Below, piece by piece: positions 44,862-53,565 of a stretch of 64,000 nucleotides of DNA. A program made the translations under genes and the position numbers. Every line of letters starts with the position of its first letter. Position 1 is the stretch's first letter. The stretch is from Clostridiaceae bacterium (GTDB lineage: Bacteria; Bacillota; Clostridia; Clostridiales; Clostridiaceae). A model generated the notes under the pieces. The model ran no database searches. It saw only the letters and a program-made list of their open reading frames with translations, and had not been told where the DNA came from. The stretch lies in NCBI GenBank assembly GCA_902363375.1, contig CABIZX010000003.1, forward strand, positions 188,097 to 252,096, written 5' to 3'.

Positions 44862-45038
44862 ATGATGGGGATAATATTAGTAGCAATGGGGGTCATTTGT
44901 ATAATAGTTTTCTTTAATAATTTGGTATCTATATTAAAGAAGATACCAACAGAAGGATTTACAAGTGAAAATACATTTTGTTGTATAATTTCTTTAATAG
45001 TTTTATGGGGTATATCTTTATTCTTATGCGCTGGTTAA
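44862..45038 (+). CDS. Small two-helix membrane protein
   Basis: A 58-residue frame starting MMGIILVAMGVICIIVFFNN, with a short polar loop (KKIPTEGFTSENTF) and a second helix CCIISLIVLWGISLFLCAG. Two start codons follow CGGGGGGAGAT, a very strong ribosome site, and a good terminator lies 110 bases downstream. Size and topology resemble many uncharacterised clostridial small membrane proteins. No family recognised. Confidence 0.65.
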   Translation: MMGIILVAMGVICIIVFFNNLVSILKKIPTEGFTSENTFCCIISLIVLWGISLFLCAG

Positions 45039-45144
45039 AAGTATATATAAATAATTCAGTATATGGAAGGTTAGAGAAATTTTATTTGTAGTAATAAGCA
45101 ACTCAAAATGATATTATTTACATAATAAAATCTAACACATGATT

Positions 45145-45195
45145 AAGAGCTAGTAAGGTATTATTTTGAATACCTTACTAGCTCTTTTGGCTTTT
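45145..45195 (+). terminator. Strong terminator hairpin
   Basis: Perfect 18-bp stem 45145-45162 with 45169-45186. Confidence 0.82.
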
Positions 45196-45288
45196 GTACT
45201 ATTATTACTTATTTGGAGACTAAATCTAATTAAATTATAGACAAAAATTCAATGTTTATTCAAGTTTAAAGTTTTTATAAAAATATTT

Positions 45289-45318
45289 AAGGGAGCTTAT
45301 TTTACGAAAGCTCCCTAA
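45289..45318 (-). terminator. Terminator of fbp
   Basis: GGGAGCTT (45291-45298) and AAGCTCCC (45308-45315) pair, extended by TTA/TAA; on the minus strand a T-rich tract follows. Confidence 0.65.
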
Positions 45319-45334
45319 GTTTATATGCCTTAAT

Positions 45335-47323
45335 TTATTTTCTTTCTTTAATCATACCTTTTCTATAAGCGTTTAATAGCATTTGAAGGTAGTGAATTTG
45401 GCTTCTAAGTTCATTACCTATATCAGTATCATTAACCTTTAATCTCTTAGAATTAAACTCTAGGATAAAGTTAGTAGATATTATATCTTTACCTTCATCA
45501 ATGGCAGTTTGAGTGGATTCAAAAGGTTCATGCTGAACTAATTGAAGTCCATAGGAGTTATATATTAAAGTATAACCTGCTATACCTGTCTCTGGTTGAT
45601 AAGCTTTAGAGAAACCACCGTCTATAACAAGAAGTTTTCCGTTAGCTTTAATAGGAGTTTCTCCCTTAATAGTTTTAACAGGTACATGTCCATTGATAAT
45701 ATGAGAGTTGTCAGGCGATAGTCCAAACTCTATTAATATATTTTTGCATACTTCTTCATTATCTCTAAGAATAAAGTAGTGGCATTTATTTTCTTTATGA
45801 GTTACTTTATCATCTATAAAATATCTTTCAAAGGTAGCCATCTTATCTTTACCAAAGAGAGGAGAGTCAGGTCCACACCATAAATACCACATATAGTCTA
45901 AAGCATAATTAGAGTTTTTGCCGGTATATTCATTAAAGTAAGCCTCTCTAGCAATTCTATCAACCTTGTCTAAATATTCTTTACCTGCATATTCTTTTCT
46001 TCCAAGTTTAACATTCTTGAAGGAACCATCTTCATTTAAAGGAATAGAAGCATGGTATAAAAGGTTTGAATTTCTCTTTAAATAAAGGCTTCCCTTAGAA
46101 TAAAGGCATCTCATGTGTTTTTCAAGCTTTTCACTATTTAAGAAAGAAGTATGGAGTTTAGCCATTAATTCCTTTTCTTCATCTGTTAATTTATAAGGAT
46201 TATTCGCATCTATAGTAGGGAAGTTAGTATCATTTAGCTTATATTCCTTGTCATCTATAAGAATTGTACCTTTTTCATAATCAATTTTATCAAGAAGTCT
46301 TCTATCATCCATATTAAATTCTGGATGTTTTTTTATAATTTGACCTTCTAATTTAAATTGAATAATAGAAATAGCCTTATGCATCTGAGCCATAAGTTTT
46401 AAATCTTTTTCTTTGTAATAGTTAGAATTAACCTTTGGTTTAAAGGATTTACATGGATCATTAGAGTATATATCCATTGCAAAACGAGCTAAAGGTAAAA
46501 TGTTTATACCATAGCCATCTTCTAAAGTTTCTAGATTAGCATATCTAGTACATATTCTTATAACATTACAAATACAGCTATCATTTCCTGCAGCAGCCCC
46601 CATCCAAAGAATATCGTGGTTGCCCCATTGAATATCATAGGAATGATAGTTGCAAAGGGTATCCATTATTATATGAGCACCAGGACCTCTATCATAGATA
46701 TCTCCGACTATATGAAGGGTATCTATAGTTAATCTTTGAATAACATTGCAAATTGCAATTATAAATTCTCTAGCTCTGCCTATGGAAATAATAGTGTCTA
46801 ATATTCCATTAAAATAATCTTGTTTATTTGGTCTTGCTTCAGATTCATGAAGCAGCTCTTCTATAATATATGAGAAATCAGAAGGAAGAGATTTTCTAAC
46901 CTTTGAACGAGTATATTTAGAAGATACATTTCTACACACTTGAATTAATTGATTAAGTGTAATCTTGTACCAATCATCTGGATCATCTTCTTTAGATAGT
47001 GCAATATCAATATATTGTTCAGGATAATATATAAGGGTACATAATGCTTTTTTTTCAGTTTCTCTAAGGGTATTGCCAAATATGTCATTAACCTTTCTTT
47101 TTATAACACCTGAAGCATTTTTTAGGACATGTTGAAAAGCTTCATATTCTCCATGAAGATCTGTTAAAAAGTGTTCTGTACCTTTAGGTAAATTTAATAT
47201 TGCTTCCAGGTTTATTATTTCAGTGCATGCATCTGATATTGTAGGAAAATTATGAGAAAGAAGTTCTAGGTATTTTAAATCCTTTTCAATTATATCAGCA
47301 CTTATTTCACAAGTTTTGTCCAT
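45335..47323 (-). CDS. fbp: Fructose-1,6-bisphosphatase, class III
   Basis: A 662-residue class III FBPase, the gluconeogenic enzyme of many Firmicutes. It has a calcineurin-like metallophosphatase core split by an insertion: [14 protein letters not shown] near the N-terminus, [20 protein letters not shown], then [15 protein letters not shown], and the C-terminal [22 protein letters not shown]. Length and order fit the B. subtilis-type enzyme. AAGGAGATTG precedes ATG 47323 on the minus strand. Single-gene unit. Confidence 0.95.
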   Translation of the reverse strand: MDKTCEISADIIEKDLKYLELLSHNFPTISDACTEIINLEAILNLPKGTEHFLTDLHGEYEAFQHVLKNASGVIKRKVNDIFGNTLRETEKKALCTLIYYPEQYIDIALSKEDDPDDWYKITLNQLIQVCRNVSSKYTRSKVRKSLPSDFSYIIEELLHESEARPNKQDYFNGILDTIISIGRAREFIIAICNVIQRLTIDTLHIVGDIYDRGPGAHIIMDTLCNYHSYDIQWGNHDILWMGAAAGNDSCICNVIRICTRYANLETLEDGYGINILPLARFAMDIYSNDPCKSFKPKVNSNYYKEKDLKLMAQMHKAISIIQFKLEGQIIKKHPEFNMDDRRLLDKIDYEKGTILIDDKEYKLNDTNFPTIDANNPYKLTDEEKELMAKLHTSFLNSEKLEKHMRCLYSKGSLYLKRNSNLLYHASIPLNEDGSFKNVKLGRKEYAGKEYLDKVDRIAREAYFNEYTGKNSNYALDYMWYLWCGPDSPLFGKDKMATFERYFIDDKVTHKENKCHYFILRDNEEVCKNILIEFGLSPDNSHIINGHVPVKTIKGETPIKANGKLLVIDGGFSKAYQPETGIAGYTLIYNSYGLQLVQHEPFESTQTAIDEGKDIISTNFILEFNSKRLKVNDTDIGNELRSQIHYLQMLLNAYRKGMIKERK

Positions 47324-47583
47324 AACAATCTCCTTCTTAGCAAATAACTATCTCTATAGTTATATGTAATATGCTATATTATAATTAATGTATACAGATA
47401 TTATACATTAAAATTATATAATTTTCTAATGGGATAAATAGAATTAAATAGGTTATCATATATCTATATATATTCTGCATTAATTACCTTGGTAAGATAA
47501 AGTATTGAGAAAATGTTTTACATTTAAAGTAATTGAAAATGAATATTCTAAATGATAGGATTAAATAAGAAGGAGTGGTTAAT

Positions 47584-47961
47584 ATGAATAAAATGCTTAA
47601 TCTTAAACGTTGGGCTTTGCTTGGTGCTACAAATGATACTACAAGATTTGGATATAAAATTTTTAGATTATTAGAAGACAAGGGATATACTGTTTATGGA
47701 ATAAATCCTAAGTATGATTCTATAGATGGAATAAAGATATATAAAACTATAGAAGAATTGCCAGAAATAATAGATGGAATAAATATAATTGTTAATCCTA
47801 AAATTGCTTTAGAAGCTCTTCCAAAAATAAAAGCTAAAGGAATTAAAAATGTATGGTTCCAACCAGGTTCTTTTAATGAAGAAGTTATAGAAGAAGCTAA
47901 AAAGCTAGGTTTTAATATAGAAGTAGAAAACTGCATGCATGTAGAGCTAAAGAAAATTTAA
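47584..47961 (+). CDS. CoA-binding domain protein
   Basis: A 125-residue single Rossmann-like domain of the YccU/YneT type: RWALLGATNDTTRFGYKIFRLLEDKGYTVYGINPKY carries the CoA/nucleotide-binding loop, followed by INIIVNPKIALEALPKIKAKGIKNVWFQPG, as in the CoA-binding domain of succinyl-CoA synthetase alpha. ATG 47584 follows AAGGAGTGG. It is followed by a weak hairpin (48006-48043). Cellular role unknown; protein CoA-binding or acylation sensing is possible. Confidence 0.87.
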   Translation: MNKMLNLKRWALLGATNDTTRFGYKIFRLLEDKGYTVYGINPKYDSIDGIKIYKTIEELPEIIDGINIIVNPKIALEALPKIKAKGIKNVWFQPGSFNEEVIEEAKKLGFNIEVENCMHVELKKI

Positions 47962-48068
47962 TCTATAAGATATAAAAATATAAGATCTAATTAATAGGTA
48001 ATATTAAACTCCAATCTAATTGTAAAATATATGATTGGAGTTTATTTATAAGATGTGGGGGAATTCTT

Positions 48069-49925
48069 GTGGATAAGCTTTTGAATGAAATATTAGATAA
48101 TATTTCACAGGGGATTATTACTATTGATAAGGAAGGTATAATAACAAACTATAATAAGAAGGCAAGAGAGATATTTGGAATTTTTGAATCTTCAAAGATT
48201 AGTCATAAATCTGATAGACTTAGAGAAAATGATTTAATATTTATTGTAGATAATAAAGTTGGTGAAGATGATGGGGAATTGGATTACAAAGCTTTTGAAA
48301 AACTAGGTATTTATGATAAGAAAATTAAAAAAGGCGATTCTATATTAGCCTTTGGTATATATAAAAAGAATTTTAGCAAAAGAGAAAAATCAAACTATAA
48401 GGTAATACCCTCTGACAAACAATATGGTCAAGCATCCTTAGAAGGGTTCTATGAGGAAATTCATTATGAGCTTTCCATAGATTATAGTAAAAAGGTGTTG
48501 GAAGTATGCGTAAATGATAAAGTGTATAGTATGAATTATAGGTATGCGGTAGGACATATGGTAATAATAAGAGATGGAGAGTTGATATTTTATCAAAGCA
48601 AAGGGTATACAGCTAGAAATGAAAATTTAAGATACATATTAGAGGAGAAAACTTTTAGAGAAAAGGGGGAAAATGCAAAAGTAATAAATCCAATAGGAGA
48701 TTTTATTTTTAATGTTCATGAAAGAAATGATGAAATGGACAAGTTTTATAAATGTGCTACTGTGGAAGATAATGTAGTAACTAATAAATTTATGAATATT
48801 AATGGAATAGCTACTTTAGCATCAATAATCCCTTTATATACACAAGAAAGTAAATTTGGAGCTATGTTAAGAGTAGAAGATATAACAGAGCTTAAAGAGG
48901 TAATAGAAGAGAGAAATGTTTTGTCAAAAAATCTTAAAAATACAGAGAAACTTTTAGAGGATGAGAATATAATTAAAAGTTTTAAAAAGTTTCAGGGGGT
49001 AAGCGCACATATAAATAGCATTAAAAAAATTGCTTATAAATCTTCTAAAACAGATTCCACAGTATTAATCTTAGGGGAAAGTGGAACTGGTAAAAGTACA
49101 TTAGCAGAGGAGATTCATAATATAAGTACTAGAAAAAATAATAAATTTGTTAATATAAACTGTGCATCATTACCAGAAAATCTTTTAGAGAGTGAACTGT
49201 TTGGATATGAGGGAGGAGCTTTTACTAATTCTAAAAAGTCAGGTAAGTTGGGACTATTAGAGTTAGCTAATAATGGAACTGTATTTTTAGATGAAATAGG
49301 AGAAATGTCCTTAAAGATACAAGGAAAATTATTAAACTTTCTTCAAAATAAAACTTTTTATAGAGTTGGTGGAGTAGAAGAGATTACTGTAGATACAAGA
49401 ATTATATGCGCTACAAATAAAAATTTAGAGGAGTTAATAAAGAAAAAATTATTTAGGGAAGATTTATATTATAGAATTAATATAATTCCTATATATATTG
49501 AACCCCTTAGGCACAGGGTAGAAGATATACCTGTATTAGTAGAAAGATTAATGGCGAGTTTATGTAAAAAGTTAAAAAGAAAAGATGTAATCATAACTCG
49601 TGAAGCTATGAGAAGATTAATGTGTTTATCTTGGCCGGGGAATATAAGAGAACTTGAAAATATACTTGAGAGAACTCTAAGTTTAAATGACTCTAATGTA
49701 ATAGATTATAAGGATATATTAATATATGGAGGAGAAGGTGAAGAGAAAGAGGTTATAGGCACATTAAAGGATAATTTAAAAGAAGCTGAAAAGAAAATAA
49801 TAATTAATTGCCTTAGAACCAGTAGGGGAAATGTTAAAGAAGTTTTATCTGTTCTTAGCATAGGAAAAACGAATTTTTATGAAAAAGTAAAAAAATATAA
49901 TATAAATATAGAAGAATATAAGTAA
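48069..49925 (+). CDS. Sigma-54-dependent transcriptional activator with PAS domain
   Basis: A 618-residue enhancer-binding protein: N-terminal PAS domain (ILDNISQGIITIDKEGIITNYNKKAREIFG), a middle region with another sensory fold, an AAA+ ATPase (Walker A GESGTGKST at about 336-343, Walker B FLDEIGEM, R-finger region DLYYRINIIPI) and a C-terminal Fis-like helix-turn-helix (NVKEVLSVLSIGKTNFYEKVKKY). The sigma-54 contact loop reads GAFTNS rather than GAFTGA. GTG start follows TGGGGG. A -24/-12 promoter and a two-gene operon lie directly downstream, its likely target. The ligand is unknown. Confidence 0.92.
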   Translation: MDKLLNEILDNISQGIITIDKEGIITNYNKKAREIFGIFESSKISHKSDRLRENDLIFIVDNKVGEDDGELDYKAFEKLGIYDKKIKKGDSILAFGIYKKNFSKREKSNYKVIPSDKQYGQASLEGFYEEIHYELSIDYSKKVLEVCVNDKVYSMNYRYAVGHMVIIRDGELIFYQSKGYTARNENLRYILEEKTFREKGENAKVINPIGDFIFNVHERNDEMDKFYKCATVEDNVVTNKFMNINGIATLASIIPLYTQESKFGAMLRVEDITELKEVIEERNVLSKNLKNTEKLLEDENIIKSFKKFQGVSAHINSIKKIAYKSSKTDSTVLILGESGTGKSTLAEEIHNISTRKNNKFVNINCASLPENLLESELFGYEGGAFTNSKKSGKLGLLELANNGTVFLDEIGEMSLKIQGKLLNFLQNKTFYRVGGVEEITVDTRIICATNKNLEELIKKKLFREDLYYRINIIPIYIEPLRHRVEDIPVLVERLMASLCKKLKRKDVIITREAMRRLMCLSWPGNIRELENILERTLSLNDSNVIDYKDILIYGGEGEEKEVIGTLKDNLKEAEKKIIINCLRTSRGNVKEVLSVLSIGKTNFYEKVKKYNINIEEYK

Positions 49926-49956
49926 AATATAAGAAAAAGTCCAATAAAAAGGAAAT

Positions 49957-49976
49957 AAGTTCGTAAAAGTGAACTT
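49957..49976 (+). promoter_or_regulatory. Possible upstream activator site
   Basis: AAGTTC (49957-49962) and GAACTT (49971-49976) form an inverted repeat about 160 bases upstream of the -24/-12 promoter, a usual distance for an enhancer; AGTTCG recurs at 50032-50037. Confidence 0.35.
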
Positions 49977-50046
49977 TATAACCTTAACGAATATAAGAAA
50001 ATTCAAGTACTTTAAATATAATGATTAAATTAGTTCGAAAAAAAGG

Positions 50047-50098
50047 AAAATAGCCATTTCTAATATTTAACTTTAGATATTAGAAATGGCTATTTTAG
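50047..50098 (+). terminator. Terminator of the activator gene
   Basis: Perfect 20-bp stem 50047-50066 with 50077-50096, 10-base loop. Confidence 0.85.
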
Positions 50099-50130
50099 TG
50101 GAAAACATTGAAAAAATTCTACTTAAAAAG

Positions 50131-50149
50131 TTGGCATGAGAATTGCTTT
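50131..50149 (+). promoter_or_regulatory. Sigma-54 (-24/-12) promoter
   Basis: TTGGCATGAGAATTGCTTT: invariant GG (50133-50134) and GC (50145-50146) with exactly 10 bases between them, matching the TGGCAC-N5-TTGC consensus closely. Transcription would start near 50157, about 29 bases before the decarboxylase start codon. Confidence 0.9.
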
Positions 50150-50185
50150 AATAAAAAGTAAGAAATATAAGTAGGAGGAAATAAA

Positions 50186-51475
50186 ATGTTACAAAACGAG
50201 ATAAAAGATGGAAAGTTATATTTTAATGGTTGTAATACTGAAGAATTAGCAAAGAAGTACGGTACACCTTTATATGTAATATCAGAAGATTGCATAAGAG
50301 AAAAGTGTAGAGAGCTTAGGGAAAGTTTTATAGAAAAATATGATAATACCAAAGCTTTTTATGCTAGTAAAGCCTTCTTAACTTTAGAGATGTGTAAAAT
50401 CATAAAAGAAGAAGGTATGGGAATTGATGTAGTATCAGGAGGAGAACTTTTTGTTGCTATTAGAGCTGGAATTGACCCAAAGGATGTTATGTTTCATGGA
50501 AATAATAAAACTATTGCAGAACTTAAGATGGCCATAGAATATGGAGTAGGAAGAATTGTGGTAGACAGTGTAGATGAACTAAAGGTACTTGAAGAATTAG
50601 CTGGCAATGCTAAAAAAACAGTAGATATTTTGTTTAGAATAACACCAAATATAGAATGTAATACCCATAGATACATAAGTACAGGGCAAAAGGATTCTAA
50701 ATTTGGAATTCCACTAGATGATAATATTATAAAAGAAGCAATAATTATAGCAAAAACTTCAAAAAATATAAATTTTAAAGGTATTCACTTTCATGTAGGT
50801 TCCCAGCTCTTTGACAATAGGTCCCATATAAAGGCTGTTGAAAATGCCATTAGATTAATAAAGATGCTGAAGGATGAATTAGCTGTAGAAGTTGAAGAGT
50901 TAAATGTAGGTGGAGGCTTTGGTATAAAATATTTAGAAAATGATAATCCAAAACCTTTAAGTTATTTTGTTGATGCTATAATGGAAGTTATTAAAAATGA
51001 TATTTCTAAAAATAATTTAAAAATGCCTAGAGTTTTTATAGAACCAGGTAGATGGATGGTGGGAGAAGCAGGAATAACGCTATATACCGTTGGAACTATT
51101 AAGAATATTCCAGGAGTTAGAACCTATGTATCTATAGATGGGGGATTGCCAGATAATCCAAGGACTGCTTTATATACAGCTAAATATCAAGGATATATAG
51201 TAAATAAGATGGATGAGAAAAGAGATAATACTGTTACCATAGCAGGAAAGTGCTGTGAATCAGGTGATATTTTAATATGGGATTTAATGATACCACGTTC
51301 TATTGAAAGAGGAGATATTCTTGCTGTTATGAGTACTGGAGCATATAATTATTCAATGGCTAGTAACTATAATAAGATTCCAAAGCCAGCAGTAGTAATG
51401 ATAAAAGATGGAGAAGAAAGAGTAATAGTAAGACGAGAAAGCTATGAAGACTTGATATCAAAGGATGTAATCTAA
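50186..51475 (+). CDS. lysA: Diaminopimelate decarboxylase-like PLP enzyme
   Basis: A 429-residue alanine-racemase-fold decarboxylase. The PLP lysine is in FYASKAFLT (about 59-67), the phosphate-binding loop in LNVGGGFGIKY, the substrate His in GIHFHVGSQL, the RFEPGR-like IEPGRWMVGEAG, and the second-subunit residues CCESGD and GAYNYSMASNYN. These fit LysA, which makes lysine from meso-diaminopimelate. Control by a sigma-54 promoter next to an amino-acid symporter is unusual for a biosynthetic lysA, so a catabolic or substrate-divergent decarboxylase is possible. AGGAGGAAAT precedes the ATG. Confidence 0.88.
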   Translation: MLQNEIKDGKLYFNGCNTEELAKKYGTPLYVISEDCIREKCRELRESFIEKYDNTKAFYASKAFLTLEMCKIIKEEGMGIDVVSGGELFVAIRAGIDPKDVMFHGNNKTIAELKMAIEYGVGRIVVDSVDELKVLEELAGNAKKTVDILFRITPNIECNTHRYISTGQKDSKFGIPLDDNIIKEAIIIAKTSKNINFKGIHFHVGSQLFDNRSHIKAVENAIRLIKMLKDELAVEVEELNVGGGFGIKYLENDNPKPLSYFVDAIMEVIKNDISKNNLKMPRVFIEPGRWMVGEAGITLYTVGTIKNIPGVRTYVSIDGGLPDNPRTALYTAKYQGYIVNKMDEKRDNTVTIAGKCCESGDILIWDLMIPRSIERGDILAVMSTGAYNYSMASNYNKIPKPAVVMIKDGEERVIVRRESYEDLISKDVI

Positions 51476-51548
51476 ATAATTCTAGATTAAATATGGGTAA
51501 TATGAGATAATAACTACGCATTATAAAACTTTATAGGAGGATATAATA

Positions 51549-53111
51549 ATGGAAGGATTTTTTAACTCGATAAATAAAATATTTGAGTTTATAGTACCAG
51601 TAGCAGATTTTTTATGGGATTTTCCAACTAACTTTCAATGGTATTCAAATATTCCAATTATAGGGAAATTCTCATTAGCTATATTGCTTTTAGTAGGAGC
51701 AGGAATATATTTTACTTTTAAAATGGGATTTGTTCAATGTACTAAGTTTAAAGAAGGACTTAAAATACTTATAGAGAAAAAGGCTCACAAAACAGGAATT
51801 AGCCCAATGGCTTCCTTTTTATTAAGTTCAGCTATGCGGATAGGGCCAGGTAACATAGTAGGGGTTACAGGAGCCATCAGTGTAGGAGGACCAGGAGCTA
51901 TATTTTGGATGTGGGTGTCTGCCTTCTTTGGTATGGCTACAGCCTTTGTAGAAGCAGTTTTAGCACAAATATTTAAAGAAAAAAAAGATGATGAGTTTGT
52001 AGGTGGATTACCGTTTTATGGCATGAGGATTTTAGGCAATAAAAGAGTTATAGGTGTAATGCTATCTATATTATTTATAATATATGCCATGTTTTGTATA
52101 CCAGCTCAAACCTTTAATATTGTAACTAGCTTAGGTTCAGTTATAGAAACAATTACTGGACAGGTATATGAAAGACAGTCATTAGTATATTATACAATTG
52201 TAATATTATTAATAATTTCAGTAGTTGCTATTGTATTTAAAGGAATAAAGGGTGTTACTAAGGTTACAGACAAAATAGTTCCTGTAATGGCTTTAATTTA
52301 TGTAGGAATAACTTTAGTTATCATAATATTTAATTTGAATAAAGTACCACTATTCTTTACAGCTGTATTTGCTGGTGCTTTTAAACCAGAAGCTATTTTT
52401 GGTGGCGCCTTTGGAGTAGCACTTGCTCAAGGTATAAAAAGAGGACTTATGTCTAATGAAGCTGGACAAGGTACTATAACTATGGCAGCAGCTACAGCAG
52501 ATAATGATCATCCAGTAGAACAAGGATTAGTTCAAGCTTTAGGAGTATTTCTAGATACTATGGTTATAGCTACAATGACAGGAATTGTAGTAGTTATGGC
52601 AAGTCTTTGGGCTGCTGACTCAGGGGTAGCATGGGAAAGTATATCGAGCTCTAAGTTAACAGTATATTTAACTTCTGTGCAATATCTAATTCCAGGTACA
52701 GCTTTTGATTCCATTGCAACTATAATAATATCAATATGTTATGGATTATTTGCTTTTACAACTTTACTTGGAATGATTCTCTTTGCAGAGATATCAGGAA
52801 ACTTTATTTCAAAAAGCAAGAAGTTTATAAATGCTTTAAGAGGTTTAGGAGCTCTAGTATTTGTACCATTTGGTTGCTTAACAGTTTTAGCAGGATTGGA
52901 GCTTGGAAACATATGGTATATATCTGACTTAGTAAATATATTAGTTGTATATGCTAACGTACCTATATTATTAGTAGGTTGTAAAATTGTATTTAAAGCC
53001 TTAGACAATTATAACAGTACAGGTGGAGCAAAGTTTAACTCCTTAGATATAGGCATTGAGACTCCATGTTGGGGAAATTATAAAAACATTGAATGTGAAA
53101 AAGAAAGATAA
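51549..53111 (+). CDS. Alanine/glycine:cation symporter (AGCS family)
   Basis: A 520-residue membrane protein with about eleven helices and the AGCS hallmarks: FLLSSAMRIGPGNIVGVTGAISVGGPGAIFWMW, GGLPFYGMRIL and GVALAQGIKRGLMSNEAGQGT. Family members import alanine or glycine with sodium. AGGAGGATATAATA precedes ATG 51549, 74 bases after the decarboxylase gene with no terminator between, so both belong to the sigma-54-controlled operon. The substrate may be related to that of the decarboxylase rather than alanine. Confidence 0.93.
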   Translation: MEGFFNSINKIFEFIVPVADFLWDFPTNFQWYSNIPIIGKFSLAILLLVGAGIYFTFKMGFVQCTKFKEGLKILIEKKAHKTGISPMASFLLSSAMRIGPGNIVGVTGAISVGGPGAIFWMWVSAFFGMATAFVEAVLAQIFKEKKDDEFVGGLPFYGMRILGNKRVIGVMLSILFIIYAMFCIPAQTFNIVTSLGSVIETITGQVYERQSLVYYTIVILLIISVVAIVFKGIKGVTKVTDKIVPVMALIYVGITLVIIIFNLNKVPLFFTAVFAGAFKPEAIFGGAFGVALAQGIKRGLMSNEAGQGTITMAAATADNDHPVEQGLVQALGVFLDTMVIATMTGIVVVMASLWAADSGVAWESISSSKLTVYLTSVQYLIPGTAFDSIATIIISICYGLFAFTTLLGMILFAEISGNFISKSKKFINALRGLGALVFVPFGCLTVLAGLELGNIWYISDLVNILVVYANVPILLVGCKIVFKALDNYNSTGGAKFNSLDIGIETPCWGNYKNIECEKER

Positions 53112-53222
53112 GCATCTGTTTAAATAAGATTATATAAATAAAATATAAGTTAATAATGTATATTAAAATATTACCCATATGATATAATAAATATATAAAG
53201 TAAAAAAGTGGAGGAAGTAACT

Positions 53223-53330
53223 GTGAGATATCTTAATATTAAAAAAGGATATACCCCAATGAGCAGCAGTTCTATGTTTAAAACTGCAATATTAGAACCT
53301 AAGGGGTTACTATATCTTTTTTTAAGATGA
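53223..53330 (+). CDS. Putative 35-residue peptide
   Basis: GTG start with GGAGGAAG 6 bases before it; the product begins MRYLNIKKGYTPMSSSSMF and ends LLYLFLR. The ribosome site is strong and a terminator hairpin follows, but no family is recognised. It may also be the N-terminal stub of a decayed gene. Confidence 0.35.
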   Translation: MRYLNIKKGYTPMSSSSMFKTAILEPKGLLYLFLR

Positions 53331-53371
53331 TTTTGCAGGAACAATAATCCTTCAAATTCAAAAGTAACTCC

Positions 53372-53418
53372 AAGACTTTATTATAAAGATTAAAATCTTT
53401 ATAATAAAGTCTTTTATA
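53372..53418 (+). terminator. Terminator hairpin
   Basis: Perfect 19-bp stem 53372-53390 with 53395-53413, TAAA loop, then TTT. Confidence 0.8.
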
Positions 53419-53451
53419 ATGCTAAAAAACAAAGTTTTTAGATTCTATGAA

Positions 53452-53536
53452 GCGCTACTAACAGACATCTAAGTATCAGCATTTTTTATACTTAGAGGGG
53501 GTTAGCCTAGGGTAAATTATTATCCAAGAGCGTAGC
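53452..53536 (+). promoter_or_regulatory. Structured 5' leader of MFS gene, candidate riboswitch
   Basis: GCTAC (53454-53458) closes with GTAGC (53532-53536). Inside are CTAAC/GTTAG (53458-53462/53501-53505) enclosing CTAAGTAT/ATACTTAG (53469-53476/53488-53495), and GGGTAA/TTATCC (53510-53515/53520-53525): a three-way junction with conserved-looking joints (AGGGG, CCTAG). It lies 17 bases before the ribosome site of a transporter gene. I could not match it to a riboswitch class I know. Confidence 0.45.
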
Positions 53537-53565
53537 AGAAATATAAATTATTAGGAGGAGTTACA

